Of a stretch of 64,000 nucleotides of DNA, positions 53,773-62,534 are shown in pieces. Positions within the stretch are counted from its first letter, which is position 1. Each line of letters starts with the position of its first letter. Both the position numbers and the translations under genes were made by a program. The notes under the pieces were generated by a model. That model searched no databases. It had not been told where the DNA came from and saw only the letters and a program-made list of their open reading frames with translations. The DNA lies in contig CAWFMT010000008.1 in NCBI GenBank assembly GCA_963817075.1, forward strand, positions 1 to 64,000. The letters are read 5' to 3'. Source of the stretch: DASPKM01 sp963817075 (lineage in GTDB: Bacteria > Bacteroidota > Bacteroidia > Chitinophagales > Chitinophagaceae).

Positions 53773-55099
53773 TCAGAATCCCTTCTTGAGCTGATACTTC
53801 TTCTCGTACCGATCATTCAGCAACTTGTGCTTATCAGTCAAATCAATTTTCCTCCCCTGAATGAAAGCATCCGTCACCACGCTTGTACGCATATCAAGTA
53901 TGTCTCCTTCACTGATAATAATATTGGCATCTTTCCCTGCTTCGATACTTCCTGTTTTATCTGCCACACCAAGAATTTTGGCGGCATTGAGAGTGATTGC
54001 CTGCAAGGCCTGCTCCCTGGAAATTCCATAGGCAGCTGCTGTTCCGGCATTGAATGGCAAATTTCTGCCCCTCGTCTGAGCATCATCATCATTAATTGAA
54101 AAAACCACCCCGGCTTTTTGGAGCATAGCAGCGGTTTTATAAGGTTGGTCTACATCATCATCTTCAAGCGTAGGTAGAGAATGAGGTGAATTGAGAATGA
54201 CGGAAACATTATACTGCTTCAAAAGATCAGCGATCTGCCAGCTATCGCTTCCACCTACAATCACCATATCCATACCCAGGTCCCTAACAAAATCCAAAGC
54301 CACTAACATCTGCTTTACTGTATTGGCATGGACATATAATTTTTTTGACTTATCGAACAATCCTCTGACTGATTCAAATTTGAGATTTGTGCGATCGTGA
54401 GTTGCTTCTGCAGAATATGCTTTGGCTTCAGAGAAGAAGCTTTTTATCTCGTCAACCTTATCGAGTCCTTCTTTAACAGGATCATCCTGCTGTTGGGGTC
54501 CACTTCTTCCACCACCACCGAAATTTCCAAAACCACGCGGCCTGGGCATCAAGGAAGGCATCCGAAAGTGAATTCCTGCATCCATTTTATAAACAGCATC
54601 ATCCCATGTCCATGCATCCAGTTGTACAACAGAAGATGAACCACTGATCAATCCTCCTTCAGGAACAATGTTCGCGAGAAGGATGCCGTTGGAGCGAAGC
54701 GTGTTAATCACTCTTGAATCTGTATTATAGGCAGAAATAGCTCTGACATTCGGATTCAGATCGCCTATTTCCCTTACATCCGTTGTAGCGCGAACTGAAT
54801 TCACATCAACCAAACCGAGATTAGTTATAGGAAGAATCAATCCCCGGATAGACATGTTTGTTTTCCGCATTGATGATTTGTGAGCCTGCAGGAGCAGTGA
54901 TGTTTAACCCAACTTCTGCAATCTTGCCATCCTTGATGAGGATGGATGCTTTTTCCAGTACCTGCCCATTGCCAACGTGCACTGTTGCATTTGTAATTAA
55001 GATAGGCTGTTTTTGCGCCGGAGCGGGAAGGACGTTCTCCTGTGCATTTAACGTGCCGGCAAGTATTGAGGCGAAGAAGAAATAAATAAGTTTTTTCAT
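53773..55099 (-). pseudogene. Amidohydrolase-family exported protein broken by a one-base frameshift
   Basis: The N-terminal piece (55099 to about 54821) encodes a signal peptide ending TLNAQ, then ITNATVHVGNGQVLEKASILIKDGKIAEVG and NKHVYPG, after which the frame runs to a stop. The body continues in another frame from about 54845 to 53773, starting LILPITNLGLVDV. Removing one G from the GGGG run at 54842-54845 (minus strand) restores VYPG-LILPITN exactly as relatives read. The restored protein would be about 440 residues. It lacks the HxH metal motif normally found after YPG and is similar in layout to the next gene. Whether it is a real pseudogene or an assembly or sequencing error cannot be told from the sequence. 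Confidence 0.82.
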
Positions 55100-55107
55100 T
55101 TATTTTA

Positions 55108-55228
55108 AGTTTGATTGTTTGAAAAGTTTGATTGTTTGAGAAGTTTGATTGTTTGATTGTTCAATTAGTCCCTGTATCTAAATGTTTTCTGCAACGCTCA
55201 AACATTCAAACATTCAAACTCTCAAACC
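55108..55228. repeat. Family B inverted pair between the two amidohydrolase genes
   Basis: 55108-55166 reads TTTGATTGTTTGA repeatedly; 55197-55228 reads CAAACATTCAAACATTCAAAC. The two are inverted relative to each other and could form a hairpin. The right arm ends directly at the stop codon of the upstream amidohydrolase. Confidence 0.65.
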
Positions 55229-58200
55229 TTAGTCCTGCGAATCAATTATCAATAATCCATGACTATGATAATGATCACTGCAGGTATGCATTACCCTATA
55301 ACTTGGCTGCGCCTGTTGAACAGGAGCCCCTGATCTTTTTTCTGCATTCAGCTTTTTGATCAACCTGTTTCTTTCCGCATCAACGGCCACTTGCAACTGC
55401 GCATCTTTCTCCCTGTCGAAGTAAACAATGCCGTCAACAATTGTATACAACGACTTTGCATAGATGCTTAATGGATGATCACTCCAAACTACTACGTCAC
55501 CATCCTTTCCAACTTTCAAACTTCCAACCCTGTCTTCTACATGTAGCATTTTGGCTGGATTTAAGGTCACCATTTTCAAGGCGTCTTCTTCAGAAACACC
55601 ACCATATTTCACAATCTTTCCTGCTTCCTGGTTTAATCTCCTTGCCATTTCAGCATCGTCAGAATTTAGGGCCACGTTCAATCCAACTTTATGCATGAGC
55701 GCTGCATTGTAAGGAATTGCATCCTGTACTTCCATTTTATAATTCCACCAATCAGAAAATGTAGATGCATTGGATCCATGTGCTTTCATCTTATCAGCAA
55801 CCTTATACCCCTCAAGAATGTGCGTAAACGTGTTGTATTTATATCCCATTTGCTCAGCAACGCGGATTGAACTTGTAATCTCGCTCTGTACATACGAATG
55901 GCATGTAATGAATCGCTTGTTATTAAGGATTTCCACCAATGCGTCTAATTCAAGATCTCTTCTTGGTGCAAGCACGCCTTTCTTACTCTTATTTGCTTCG
56001 TAGTCCTTCCAGGTTCTTTCATAATCTTTTGCACGCGTAAATGCATCGATCAATACCTGTTCAACTCCCATCCTGGTATCAGGATATCGAACATTATTGG
56101 AATTATTTCCAATAGCGCTGGGTGATCGCTTCACATTCTCTCCCAACGCAAACTTTATCTGTCCAGTCCAATTCTTGAATTTAAGATCATCATCATTCGC
56201 ACCCCATCTCAACTTGATTAATTGAGTTTGTCCTCCGATTGTATTAGCCGATCCGTGTAAGATGTGCGAAGTGGTAACACCTCCACTCAGTTGCCTGTAA
56301 ATATTGATCTCATCAGGATTAAGATTATCTGCGATCCTGACCTCTGCAGTCACACTCTGTCCTCCTTCATTAATTGAAGAAGCGGCAATATGAGAATGTT
56401 CGTCTATGACACCTGCAGTAACATGTTTGCCTGTTCCATCGATTGTTCTTGCACCAGCCTCAGATAAATTCTTTCCCACAGCTGCAATCTTTCCATTCTT
56501 GATCAATACATCAGAATTCTGAAGGATCCCTTCTTTTTCATTAGTCCAGACTGTTGCGTTCTTGATTAAGATTGTTTCCTGCTTGGGTGTTTGATCTTCT
56601 GTCCAACCAAATGGCTCGAAAGGATAAAAGACTTTTCCTAAAGTACCTGGCCTTCTTGGACGAGAAGTATCGGACTTCTGAGCCATTGCCTGATCATAGG
56701 TTGCTGTCCAGGTAAACCGATTACCAGCCGTGTCTTCACCATACCCTGTCCATACATCAGCATTTACAATCCCACTCAGCCGGAAGGCATCTGTGCCTCT
56801 CCTCTCTGGAGCGAAATTTATTTTCACCTGCCTGCCATCAAAATAGAATTTAGAAGTGATGGTATCTTTTCCAATTACACTGGCAGCAGTATTACTTTTA
56901 AAGTCTAAAGTATAATTCACCGGGCCAGAAGCTGTATTCAAAACCAGTTTATACTTTCCTTTGAGATCATTCCATATATCATCCTTAACTCCAAACTTTT
57001 TACCCTGGATCCAATTCTGAAAGATTGTTGTTCTTTCCTGGAAGATGGGGCCCGAAGTGATTAGAAAATTCGCCCATTTTCCTGCATCAAGACTGCCCAC
57101 CTGATCGTAGACTCCCAAAATAGTTGCAGGCGTTTTTGTAAGTGCATTGAGAGCGGCCGTTTCTGTCAGTCCGTGATTGAAGGCAGTCCTAAGACTTGTA
57201 TGAAATGTCTTCACGTCCCGTAGATCACTTGTAGTAAGGCAGAATGGAATCCCTGCCTTTTCAAATGCAGCAGGATTTGTGGGTGCAAGTTCCCAATGCT
57301 TTAGGTCACTAAGTGAAACAAATCTCGCATCATTGGGATCCTCAACATCCTGGGTCTGCGGGTAATTCAAGGGCACAATATATGTTGCGTTCGTAGCCTT
57401 GACTTCTTTGATTCGCTGGTATTCGTTTTGCCCTGCTTTAATAATATATTGAACACCGAAGGCATCCCCAATTCTATCAGCACGCAGATCATTCCACTTA
57501 TCATTTGCCTCGAAAATCTGTGGTAGATTCTGATTACGATTCCATGCTTCTAAACTAAGGTTAAGCCCTTCTCCCGTTGGTTTGTTTTTATACCAGTCCG
57601 CGTCAAGATAGGTTTGTCGCAATAAGGCGATCATTCCCATCATGGAGTTGGGATAGCTTTGAGTTGAACTTCCTTTATTAAATGAATACAGGGCCGCCGC
57701 ACGTTCCTTGAGGATGATAAAATTTTCTTTTTCATTAGAGAGAGTGACCAACACGCCGGTGCCCCTGGCGATTCCATCTCTTACATGAGATAGAACTGTC
57801 CCAAAACCAAGATCACGCAACACCTTAGCCTTCGCTTCGTCAGCTGCAAAAACTCTGAAGGCATCAGCTTCGCTTTTGATTGCCTGATTCCAGCCATAAG
57901 CTCCTTTCGTGGCTGTTTCCAGTTGTTGCCTTGCGAAAAAATCTCCTCCGGCCTGACGTTGCGGAGTAGCGGTCCCATAATCAGCAAAAAGATCAATAAG
58001 GGAAGGATAGATATACTTTCCTTTACAATCCACCTCAACCGCCCCTGCAGGAGCTTTTAGATTTGCCCCCACTGCAACGATCTTACCATCTTTGATAATG
58101 AGAGTAGCATTGGTTAATGTAGTTGTGGCATCTTTTACAATTGTTGCATTGGTAAATGCATAATGTCCGTGCCTTGGATCTGCTATCCCATTGTCAGGAA

Positions 58201-58276
58201 ATGTTTCCTGCGCCGACACCTGGAGCGCAGTAACAATAAGAAGTACAGCAACTGTGTACAGCCTCAATTTTCTCAT
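55229..58276 (-). CDS. Large exported two-domain amidohydrolase
   Basis: A 1015-residue exported protein; the start is ATG 58276, giving signal peptide ALQVSAQ, and the frame beyond it is upstream sequence. It contains two amidohydrolase-like halves. The first (about 40-440) begins AFTNATIVKDATTTL and reads YPSLIDLFADYG where the HxH metal site should be, so it is probably inactive. The second (about 590-985) has ILIKNATVWTNEKEG, the intact HxH in VIDEHSHIAASS, ITCHSYVQSE, THILEG and NSDDAEM, so it may bind metals. A linker with beta-type sequence (about 440-570) joins them. The C-terminus ends in a His/Cys-rich tail (HTCSDHYHSHG). It probably hydrolyses peptides or imides outside the cytoplasm; substrate unknown. 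Confidence 0.85.
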   Translation of the reverse strand: MRKLRLYTVAVLLIVTALQVSAQETFPDNGIADPRHGHYAFTNATIVKDATTTLTNATLIIKDGKIVAVGANLKAPAGAVEVDCKGKYIYPSLIDLFADYGTATPQRQAGGDFFARQQLETATKGAYGWNQAIKSEADAFRVFAADEAKAKVLRDLGFGTVLSHVRDGIARGTGVLVTLSNEKENFIILKERAAALYSFNKGSSTQSYPNSMMGMIALLRQTYLDADWYKNKPTGEGLNLSLEAWNRNQNLPQIFEANDKWNDLRADRIGDAFGVQYIIKAGQNEYQRIKEVKATNATYIVPLNYPQTQDVEDPNDARFVSLSDLKHWELAPTNPAAFEKAGIPFCLTTSDLRDVKTFHTSLRTAFNHGLTETAALNALTKTPATILGVYDQVGSLDAGKWANFLITSGPIFQERTTIFQNWIQGKKFGVKDDIWNDLKGKYKLVLNTASGPVNYTLDFKSNTAASVIGKDTITSKFYFDGRQVKINFAPERRGTDAFRLSGIVNADVWTGYGEDTAGNRFTWTATYDQAMAQKSDTSRPRRPGTLGKVFYPFEPFGWTEDQTPKQETILIKNATVWTNEKEGILQNSDVLIKNGKIAAVGKNLSEAGARTIDGTGKHVTAGVIDEHSHIAASSINEGGQSVTAEVRIADNLNPDEINIYRQLSGGVTTSHILHGSANTIGGQTQLIKLRWGANDDDLKFKNWTGQIKFALGENVKRSPSAIGNNSNNVRYPDTRMGVEQVLIDAFTRAKDYERTWKDYEANKSKKGVLAPRRDLELDALVEILNNKRFITCHSYVQSEITSSIRVAEQMGYKYNTFTHILEGYKVADKMKAHGSNASTFSDWWNYKMEVQDAIPYNAALMHKVGLNVALNSDDAEMARRLNQEAGKIVKYGGVSEEDALKMVTLNPAKMLHVEDRVGSLKVGKDGDVVVWSDHPLSIYAKSLYTIVDGIVYFDREKDAQLQVAVDAERNRLIKKLNAEKRSGAPVQQAQPSYRVMHTCSDHYHSHGLLIIDSQD

Positions 58277-58342
58277 ATCAGTAGTGTTTAACTTATTTTG
58301 TAATGTACAGGACCTTAATGGGCGACTAATATAAACCAAGAA

Positions 58343-59008
58343 ATGATGCGGATCGCTTCCTTTATTGACCACACTATCTTAAAACCTACAACCTCATTGG
58401 AAGAGGTGGAAAAATTATGTAAAGAAGCTGTACAGTACGGCTTTGCAGCTGTTTGTGTACCACCTCCCTATGTAAAAAGATGCCAAACCATCCTTGCTCC
58501 CACTGAAGTGAGGATAGCAACGGTTATTGGATTTCCTTTTGGATACTCATCTATCGAAGCAAAGGTTGCTGAATCTATTTTAGCATTAATTGATGGGGCT
58601 GATGAACTTGATATTGTGATCAACCTTATCGCTCTTAAGAACAGTGAATGGGATTATCTGGGTCGGGAGATGAAATTGATAACAGAAATCGTTCGGCAAA
58701 AACAGAAATTGATTAAGGTGATCATTGAATCCGGAATCCTTCAACAAGATGAAATTCAGCGCTGCTGCGATATTTACGGCTCAATTGGAGTTGATTTCCT
58801 GAAAACTTCGACAGGCTATGCGGAGAAAGGGGCCACGGTTGAAGCGGTGCAACTAATGCGAAGCAATTTGCCGTCTTCAGTCAGGATCAAGGCAAGCGGC
58901 GGTATCCGCACCTATGATTTTGCAAAACAGTTGATTGAGGCCGGGGCGGAAAGGCTGGGTTGCAGCGCAAGTGTTGCGATTGTAAAAGAGGAGGCATCGA
59001 GGCCATAA
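58343..59008 (+). CDS. deoC: Deoxyribose-phosphate aldolase
   Basis: DeoC cleaves 2-deoxyribose-5-phosphate to glyceraldehyde-3-phosphate and acetaldehyde in deoxynucleoside catabolism. The 221-residue TIM-barrel enzyme has IDHTILKPT at the start, GADELDIVIN with the proton-relay Asp, the Schiff-base lysine in FLKTSTGYAEKGAT and the second lysine in RIKASGGIRT. Length is normal. ATG 58343 (or the adjacent ATG 58346) is used. The gene is divergent from the amidohydrolase with only 66 bp between starts. Confidence 0.95.
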   Translation: MMRIASFIDHTILKPTTSLEEVEKLCKEAVQYGFAAVCVPPPYVKRCQTILAPTEVRIATVIGFPFGYSSIEAKVAESILALIDGADELDIVINLIALKNSEWDYLGREMKLITEIVRQKQKLIKVIIESGILQQDEIQRCCDIYGSIGVDFLKTSTGYAEKGATVEAVQLMRSNLPSSVRIKASGGIRTYDFAKQLIEAGAERLGCSASVAIVKEEASRP

Positions 59009-59033
59009 GAAAATAAAGGGTGAGTTCAATTCT

Positions 59034-59041
59034 TACCTTTG
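59034..59041 (+). promoter_or_regulatory. Bacteroidota-type -7 box for the SPOR gene
   Basis: TACCTTTG, an exact TAnnTTTG match 32 bp before ATG 59074. Same box sequence as upstream of rpsT and secA. Confidence 0.45.
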
Positions 59042-59073
59042 GCTGAATATTTGAACCATTAGATTAATAAGGA

Positions 59074-59496
59074 ATGAGGTTTCTTCTTACCATATTTGCA
59101 ATATCAAGTTGTTGTTATCTGAATGCACAAACAGATACAGGTTCTGTTGTAGTATATAAAGACCCGCGAATTGATCTGCTTGTAAAAAAGCAGATTGCAA
59201 TTAATGAAGAAACAACGCGCGATTCCAGGAGAACGGCTGTTGGTTATAGGATACTCGTCATCTCATCCAACGATAGAAATAAAGTCTTTTCTGCAAAGGC
59301 AAGGATCTATCAATCATTTCCCGAATTGAAACCATATCTCGTCTATCAGTCCCCGTATTATAAATTGAAAGTGGGCAATTTCAAAACAAAGGAAGAAGCG
59401 GAGGAATACAAACTTGAGCTATCAAGAGATTTTCCGGCAGGGATGTATATCGTTCGAGATATAATCGAGGTCAGACCAGAGAAATCTACTGATTAA
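59074..59496 (+). CDS. Exported SPOR-domain protein
   Basis: A 140-residue exported protein with a signal peptide ending YLNAQ. Residues about 58-135 form a SPOR domain (GYRILVISSNDRNKVFSAKARIY, YKLKVGNFKTKEEAEEYKLEL), which binds denuded peptidoglycan at division septa. The N-terminal segment after the signal (VYKDPRIDLLVKKQIAINEE) is also typical of small Bacteroidota SPOR proteins. It probably sits in the periplasm; a septal role is inferred from the domain only. Confidence 0.87.
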   Translation: MRFLLTIFAISSCCYLNAQTDTGSVVVYKDPRIDLLVKKQIAINEETTRDSRRTAVGYRILVISSNDRNKVFSAKARIYQSFPELKPYLVYQSPYYKLKVGNFKTKEEAEEYKLELSRDFPAGMYIVRDIIEVRPEKSTD

Positions 59497-59503
59497 GTTT
59501 AAT

Positions 59504-59580
59504 CAGAGGTCGGAAATCTGAGGTCGGAGGTCAGAATGAAAAATGTAAAATGAAAAATAACACTAAACCCTAAACTCGAT
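59504..59580. repeat. Composite D / GAATGAAAAATG / C repeat before the M20 gene
   Basis: TCAGAGGTCGGAAATCTGAGG (family D, 59504-59535), GAATGAAAAATGTAAAATG (59535 on) and CACTAAACCCTAAACTCG (family C, about 59561-59578) occur in the same order and orientation as at 32640-32734 before guaA. Confidence 0.65.
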
Positions 59581-59591
59581 ATTTTCGCTAC

Positions 59592-60776
59592 ATGCTGCTT
59601 GAATCAATACGGGATCTTGCAAGACAATACTCAGATGAATTCATTTCAGTTCGTCATCATCTCCATTCAAATCCTGAATTGAGTTATCAGGAATTTGAGA
59701 CCTCTAAATTCATTCAGAAAAAACTCAACGAGATCGGCATTCCATTTTCTGTAATGGCAACTACAGGTGTTGTAGGAATGATTGAAGGAAAAAACCCTGA
59801 GAAACGAATTGTTGCCTTAAGAGCAGATATCGATGCATTACCTATCAAGGAAGAAAACAAAGTAGAATATATATCAAAAAATGAAGGTGTAATGCATGCC
59901 TGCGGCCATGATGTTCATACAAGTTGTTTGCTTGGTGCCAGCAAAGTCCTACATGAACTCCGCAATGAATGGGAAGGAACTATTAAAATTATCTTCCAAC
60001 CTGGCGAAGAAAGAAATCCAGGCGGTGCCAGCATACTGATCAAAGAGGGTGTGCTGGAAAATCCAAAACCTTCATCAATATTCGGTCTGCATGTTCATCC
60101 GCATATGGAGACCGGCAAATTGAGTTTCCGCCAGGGAAAAGTAATGGCTAGCGCCGATGAAATCTATATTACTGTGAAAGGACCGGGAGGACATGCCGCG
60201 GCACCTCATCTAACTATCGACACAATTCTTGTTGCATCACAACTCGTGGTTGCACTTCAGCAGATCATAAGTAGAAAAAATAATCCTTTCAGTCCATCAG
60301 TACTTTCTATCTGTTCTTTTCAGGGTGGACATACAACCAATGTAATTCCGTCAGAAGTAAAATTGATGGGAACATTTAGAGCAATGGATGAAGAATGGCG
60401 ATTCAAGGCTCATGAATTGATTAAGAAACAGTGTAAACTTCTTGCAGAGAGCATGGGAGCTGAAATTGACGTGCATATTGATGTTGGCTATCCAACTGTC
60501 TACAATGATGAAAGATTGAATGAGACGGCAATGAAACTTGCGCGTGAATTTGCCGGAGATGAGAACGTTCGCACAACTGAATTGAGGATGGGTGCGGAAG
60601 ACTTCGGATATTACTCACAAGTAATTCCCGGATGCTTTTTCAGGCTTGGAGTTGGCAATCCGGGAAAAGGGATTGTCTCTGGAGTACATACCCCAACTTT
60701 CAATATCGATGAATCTGCCATTGAAACAGGAATAGGAATAATGGCATGGCTTGGTGCAAATGCAGATCTGGCTTAA
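59592..60776 (+). CDS. M20 family metal-dependent amidohydrolase
   Basis: A 394-residue cytoplasmic dizinc hydrolase of the M20D group (N-acyl-amino acid amidohydrolase, hippurate hydrolase or IAA-amino acid hydrolase type). Metal motifs: MHACGHDVHTS, QPGEERNPGGAS, GLHVHPHMETG and, near the end, RMGAEDFGYYSQ. The dimerisation/lid domain lies at about 180-295 (GPGGHAAAPH). Family members release an acyl group from N-acyl-amino acids; the exact substrate cannot be assigned. It stands alone with a composite repeat upstream. Confidence 0.9.
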   Translation: MLLESIRDLARQYSDEFISVRHHLHSNPELSYQEFETSKFIQKKLNEIGIPFSVMATTGVVGMIEGKNPEKRIVALRADIDALPIKEENKVEYISKNEGVMHACGHDVHTSCLLGASKVLHELRNEWEGTIKIIFQPGEERNPGGASILIKEGVLENPKPSSIFGLHVHPHMETGKLSFRQGKVMASADEIYITVKGPGGHAAAPHLTIDTILVASQLVVALQQIISRKNNPFSPSVLSICSFQGGHTTNVIPSEVKLMGTFRAMDEEWRFKAHELIKKQCKLLAESMGAEIDVHIDVGYPTVYNDERLNETAMKLAREFAGDENVRTTELRMGAEDFGYYSQVIPGCFFRLGVGNPGKGIVSGVHTPTFNIDESAIETGIGIMAWLGANADLA

Positions 60777-60805
60777 TCAAGTCCCAATAAATATTTCTTT
60801 CGGGC

Positions 60806-60831
60806 AAAAAAAAGTCCCGGCTTACCGGGAC
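60806..60831 (-). terminator. Rho-independent terminator of the S41 peptidase gene
   Basis: On the minus strand, perfect 7-bp stem GTCCCGG / CCGGGAC with loop of 4 nt (60831-60814), then eight T residues (60813-60806). It lies 22 bp past the S41 stop and between the convergent M20 and S41 genes. Confidence 0.9.
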
Positions 60832-60853
60832 AATTTCAAAATATTGGATTTGA

Positions 60854-62221
60854 TTATCTTATTTTCCTTGCAGGAAGTACTGCTCCTTTGAACTCGTGTC
60901 CTTCCATCTTATCATTTACATTAATAATATCCCTGGTTGCAGTTCCATTTGCGCCTCCACGAATTTCAGCCACACTGAAGGAACCGCTGCCAATAAACTT
61001 AATGATGCTGGCAAATGCTGATTCAGTTACATCTCCCCAATCTTTATCCAGACCATCTGGCTGCTGGCTATCAAGAGCAATTCCATTGAAATAATTTCCT
61101 TCGCCATTCTTGTTTGTGCTGCGGAAGGAAACCGGGAAAATATACCAGTCGCCAACTTCAATTGGGAAATATCCTACAGGTTTTCCATATGTGGCGGAAG
61201 GGCCAACCAGTTTTACATCCATATATGGTTTCAGATTGTTGATCAGCAATTCACTTGCCGAAGCAGTGTTGCTACTCACAATGAAAAAGACCCTGCTGAG
61301 ATTAAGTGTCCCACGCTTCGTGAATCTTTCTGTTTCATTGAACTGGCCGTATTTGTCATTGAATTGCTGGTTCATCATTACACCACCATTTGCTGCTGCG
61401 TTTACAAGATAATTGGCAAGCTTGTGCTGAACTGTAACGTATCCGCCACCGTTATATCGAAGATCGACAGCAACTTCATTTACCCCTTCATTTGCGAAGC
61501 GGGTAAATATTCTTTGAAACTCATTATAAATCGCTGTTGTGTCTCCCAGGAATGAATTGAAAACAAGGTATCCTACTTTTTTGCTTCCTGCTGTATAAAC
61601 AGAATCAAGAAAAATCGGATTTTCCTGGTAAGAGGTTGCATTCAATGTGATATCCCTGGTCGTACCATCAGGTTTTTGAAAAGTAAAACTTGTGCTTGTA
61701 CTGTTCCATACATTGGTAACAATGAAATCAGCATTGGAGGTAGTGATATTGGTACTGTTGGCAATCTTGGTAATTTTCCACCCGCGGCGGATACCTGCCA
61801 AACCAGCGGGAGATGATTTCTCAACATATTTTACTCTCAGATCATTAGAAGAGAGAAAGAATACACTAAGTCCAAAATCTCCAGAAATACCAGAACTGAC
61901 ATTGTCCCATTCGGCTTGCTTCATAGCAAAGCTCCAACGGTCAACTGGTTGCGAGAAGCCTGGCTCTACGCTGTATTTACGCAAGCCTTGCATCACCTTA
62001 TCAGGATCACTGAAGCTTGCTCCAACAAAACTGGTTGGAATTTGAGTGTACCAGAGATAAATATCCCGTGCATACAGCACAGCAGAGTCATTGATCTTAT
62101 TCTTGATGGATGTAGAATCAATTCCGGGCGTTGGAGTGCCACCGGACTTATCCTTTTTGCACGCGCTTAGCATGCCAACCACTATCACGATCGATAGGAA
62201 AAACCTAAACTTTTTCTGCAT
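60854..62221 (-). CDS. S41 family C-terminal-processing-like peptidase, lipoprotein
   Basis: A 455-residue lipoprotein peptidase; the start is ATG 62221, with lipobox MLSACKKDK (Cys20) and an acidic/basic run after it. The N-terminal helical domain (about 35-110) precedes a PDZ-like domain (about 115-210, GLAGIRRGWKITKI) and the S41 catalytic domain (about 220-420), with VDLRYNGGGYV and the nucleophilic serine in SSNTASASELLINNL. It is a tail-specific-protease relative anchored in the envelope. Natural substrates are unknown. The frame upstream of 62221 lacks a signal and is not used. Confidence 0.9.
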   Translation of the reverse strand: MQKKFRFFLSIVIVVGMLSACKKDKSGGTPTPGIDSTSIKNKINDSAVLYARDIYLWYTQIPTSFVGASFSDPDKVMQGLRKYSVEPGFSQPVDRWSFAMKQAEWDNVSSGISGDFGLSVFFLSSNDLRVKYVEKSSPAGLAGIRRGWKITKIANSTNITTSNADFIVTNVWNSTSTSFTFQKPDGTTRDITLNATSYQENPIFLDSVYTAGSKKVGYLVFNSFLGDTTAIYNEFQRIFTRFANEGVNEVAVDLRYNGGGYVTVQHKLANYLVNAAANGGVMMNQQFNDKYGQFNETERFTKRGTLNLSRVFFIVSSNTASASELLINNLKPYMDVKLVGPSATYGKPVGYFPIEVGDWYIFPVSFRSTNKNGEGNYFNGIALDSQQPDGLDKDWGDVTESAFASIIKFIGSGSFSVAEIRGGANGTATRDIINVNDKMEGHEFKGAVLPARKIR

Positions 62222-62356
62222 GATTTTAATTGGAATTTGTTTGAAATAGATACGCGCCTGAGGGATGCAATATTGTAGCCAAATCCACGCCCAACGGCCC
62301 ATTTAACAAGAACTTAGATGTCTTCCCCAAATCGTTGAAGGCACACAAAATCTTCA

Positions 62357-62495
62357 GGTTGAATGGTTGAATAGTCGACTTGTTGATTTGACAGTAATTG
62401 GGTCATTCGAACCTCTTTTTTGGAGAACTAATCAACATTTCAACTATTCAACATATCAACCCTTCCTTAGGTCAACATAGGAACAAATCAACATC
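62357..62495. repeat. Inverted TTGAA/CAAC tract in the S41-maeB gap
   Basis: 62357-62387 (GGTTGAATGGTTGAATAG...) matches the reverse complement of 62431-62461 at about 25 of 31 positions; a further CAAATCAACATCC unit follows at 62484. It is a family B-like hairpin in the 313-bp divergent gap 62222-62534, which holds no gene. Confidence 0.55.
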
Positions 62496-62534
62496 CAGGG
62501 AGAACATTTTGTATTTTGCACCCCACTTCGGATT

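Noticed and set aside
54821..54870. Programmed ribosomal frameshifting in the amidohydrolase
   Set aside because: There is no X XXY YYZ slippery heptamer and no clear downstream stimulatory structure; a mutation or sequence error in the G run is simpler.
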